13,575 nt of DNA from NCBI RefSeq assembly GCF_900544955.1, contig NZ_UQXD01000056.1:1-13575 (forward strand), read 5' to 3'. The notes beneath the pieces are model-generated. The model made no database searches. It had not been told where the DNA came from and saw only the letters and a list, made by a program, of their open reading frames with translations. The first letter of the stretch is position 1; each line of letters opens with the position of its first letter. Positions 12,774 through 13,575 of this stretch are shown one piece after another. This stretch comes from an uncultured Oscillibacter sp. GTDB taxonomy: Bacteria > Bacillota > Clostridia > Oscillospirales > Oscillospiraceae. The translations under genes and the position numbers were made by a program.

Positions 12774-13575
12774 GTGGCGTCCACGACACAAAAGAAGACC
12801 ACAACCACCAAAAAGAGCGGCGCCTCCCGGGCCAAAAAGCCGCCGCAGAAGCAGCCCATCCGCCGGGAGGTGGGGGGCTTCCTGCTGCTGGCCCTGGCGC
12901 TGTGCATCTTTGTCAGCTATTTTCATGCCAGCGCCATCCTCATCGACGCGCTGGCGGTGCTGCTGAAGGGCCTCTTCGGCTACGGCTATTATCTGGCGGG
13001 CCCGGCGGTGCTGCTGGCGGCGCTGATTCTGCTGTTCCACCACGGCCGCCCCGTGCGGCTGCGGGTGAGCTGCGCGCTGCTGCTGCCGCTGTTGGGCGGC
13101 ACGCTGGGGCACATGCTGCTGTGCAAGGAGACCTACCGCTCCTCCATCGCCATCCTGCGGGATCTGTGGCTCTCCGGCCAGGCCATGATCTCCGGCGGCG
13201 CCGTGTCCGGCAGCCTGGCGGAGGGGTCCGTGGCGGTGTTTGCCACGTTTGCCTCCGTGGTCATCTTCGCGGTGCTGACGGTGATCGCGCTGATGACCGC
13301 CCTGCACTTGACCCTGGGCGCCCTGCTGGAGCGGCACCGGGCGCGGCCCCGCTATGAGGAGGAGCCGGAGACCCCCGCCATCCGCGTGGTGCCTGCGGAG
13401 CCCGCCCGGCCCCAGCGCCGGAGCGGGGAGCGGCCCCGGATCGACATCCCCCTGGACGACGCCGCCCCTGCCGCCCCCGCCGCCCCGGCGGAGGCACCGG
13501 TTCGGAAGGGCTTTACCGGCTTCTTCCGCCACAAGTCCGAGCAGCTGAAAACCCCGGACCAGGTGCTCTGGGAGA
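12774..13575 (+). CDS. ftsK: FtsK/SpoIIIE-type DNA translocase, N-terminal part (truncated by window end)
   Basis: FtsK/SpoIIIE proteins anchor at the division septum and pump chromosomal DNA. The frame runs from GTG at 12774, with GGAGGT at 12761-12766, to the last base without a stop, giving 267 residues. The first 30 residues are rich in Lys and Thr. Four hydrophobic segments follow (about residues 33-50, 69-88, 95-113 and 155-180), the usual membrane anchor of FtsK/SpoIIIE. A Pro/Ala/Arg-rich cytoplasmic linker begins at about 195. The end EQLKTPDQVLWE resembles the start of the region leading to the motor domain. The ATPase Walker motifs and the gamma DNA-reading domain lie beyond the window. 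The assignment therefore rests on topology and linker; FtsK versus SpoIIIE cannot be decided. Confidence 0.8.
   Translation, partial: MASTTQKKTTTTKKSGASRAKKPPQKQPIRREVGGFLLLALALCIFVSYFHASAILIDALAVLLKGLFGYGYYLAGPAVLLAALILLFHHGRPVRLRVSCALLLPLLGGTLGHMLLCKETYRSSIAILRDLWLSGQAMISGGAVSGSLAEGSVAVFATFASVVIFAVLTVIALMTALHLTLGALLERHRARPRYEEEPETPAIRVVPAEPARPQRRSGERPRIDIPLDDAAPAAPAAPAEAPVRKGFTGFFRHKSEQLKTPDQVLWE

Overview
The window comes from a GC-rich Firmicute, most likely a gut clostridium of the Oscillospiraceae type (Flavonifractor, Oscillibacter or Lawsonibacter-like). I infer this from Gram-positive gene families and gene order (dprA-topA-trmFO, plsX, acpP-rnc), strong GGAGG ribosome binding sites, SigA-type promoters and a by-eye GC content near two thirds. 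No genome comparison was possible, so the genus is only a guess.

Positions 1-6951, all on +: the 3' end of an unrecognised gene whose last codons contain a perfect-consensus promoter. A tight information-processing operon follows: greA (transcript cleavage factor), lysS (lysyl-tRNA synthetase), a TrmH/SpoU-family rRNA/tRNA 2'-O-methyltransferase, dprA and topA. TopA ends in a long Lys/Ala-rich tail.

Positions 6948-8362: an accessory-looking block separating topA from trmFO, which are adjacent in Bacillus subtilis and other Firmicutes. It holds an 82-residue protein on the - strand, an 11-bp inverted repeat in the divergent promoter region, a small AT-richer XRE regulator, and about 890 bp without a convincing gene. 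That stretch is built from end-to-end hairpins. It includes two oppositely oriented copies of a modular repeat that share a perfect 34-bp sequence, and an array of about 28-bp units, each forming a different GC hairpin, directly before trmFO. This is the most unusual part of the window.

Positions 8363-13575, all on +: trmFO (folate/FAD tRNA U54 methylation) overlaps plsX (acyl-phosphate synthesis) by ATGA. acpP (acyl carrier protein) has its own promoter and is followed by a hairpin terminator that almost touches the ribosome binding site of rnc (RNase III). After a second terminator-like hairpin, uppP (undecaprenyl-diphosphate phosphatase) has its own extended -10 promoter and is followed closely by the N-terminal part of an FtsK/SpoIIIE DNA translocase that runs off the window. 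The themes are lipid precursor supply, RNA maturation, cell-wall lipid recycling and chromosome segregation.
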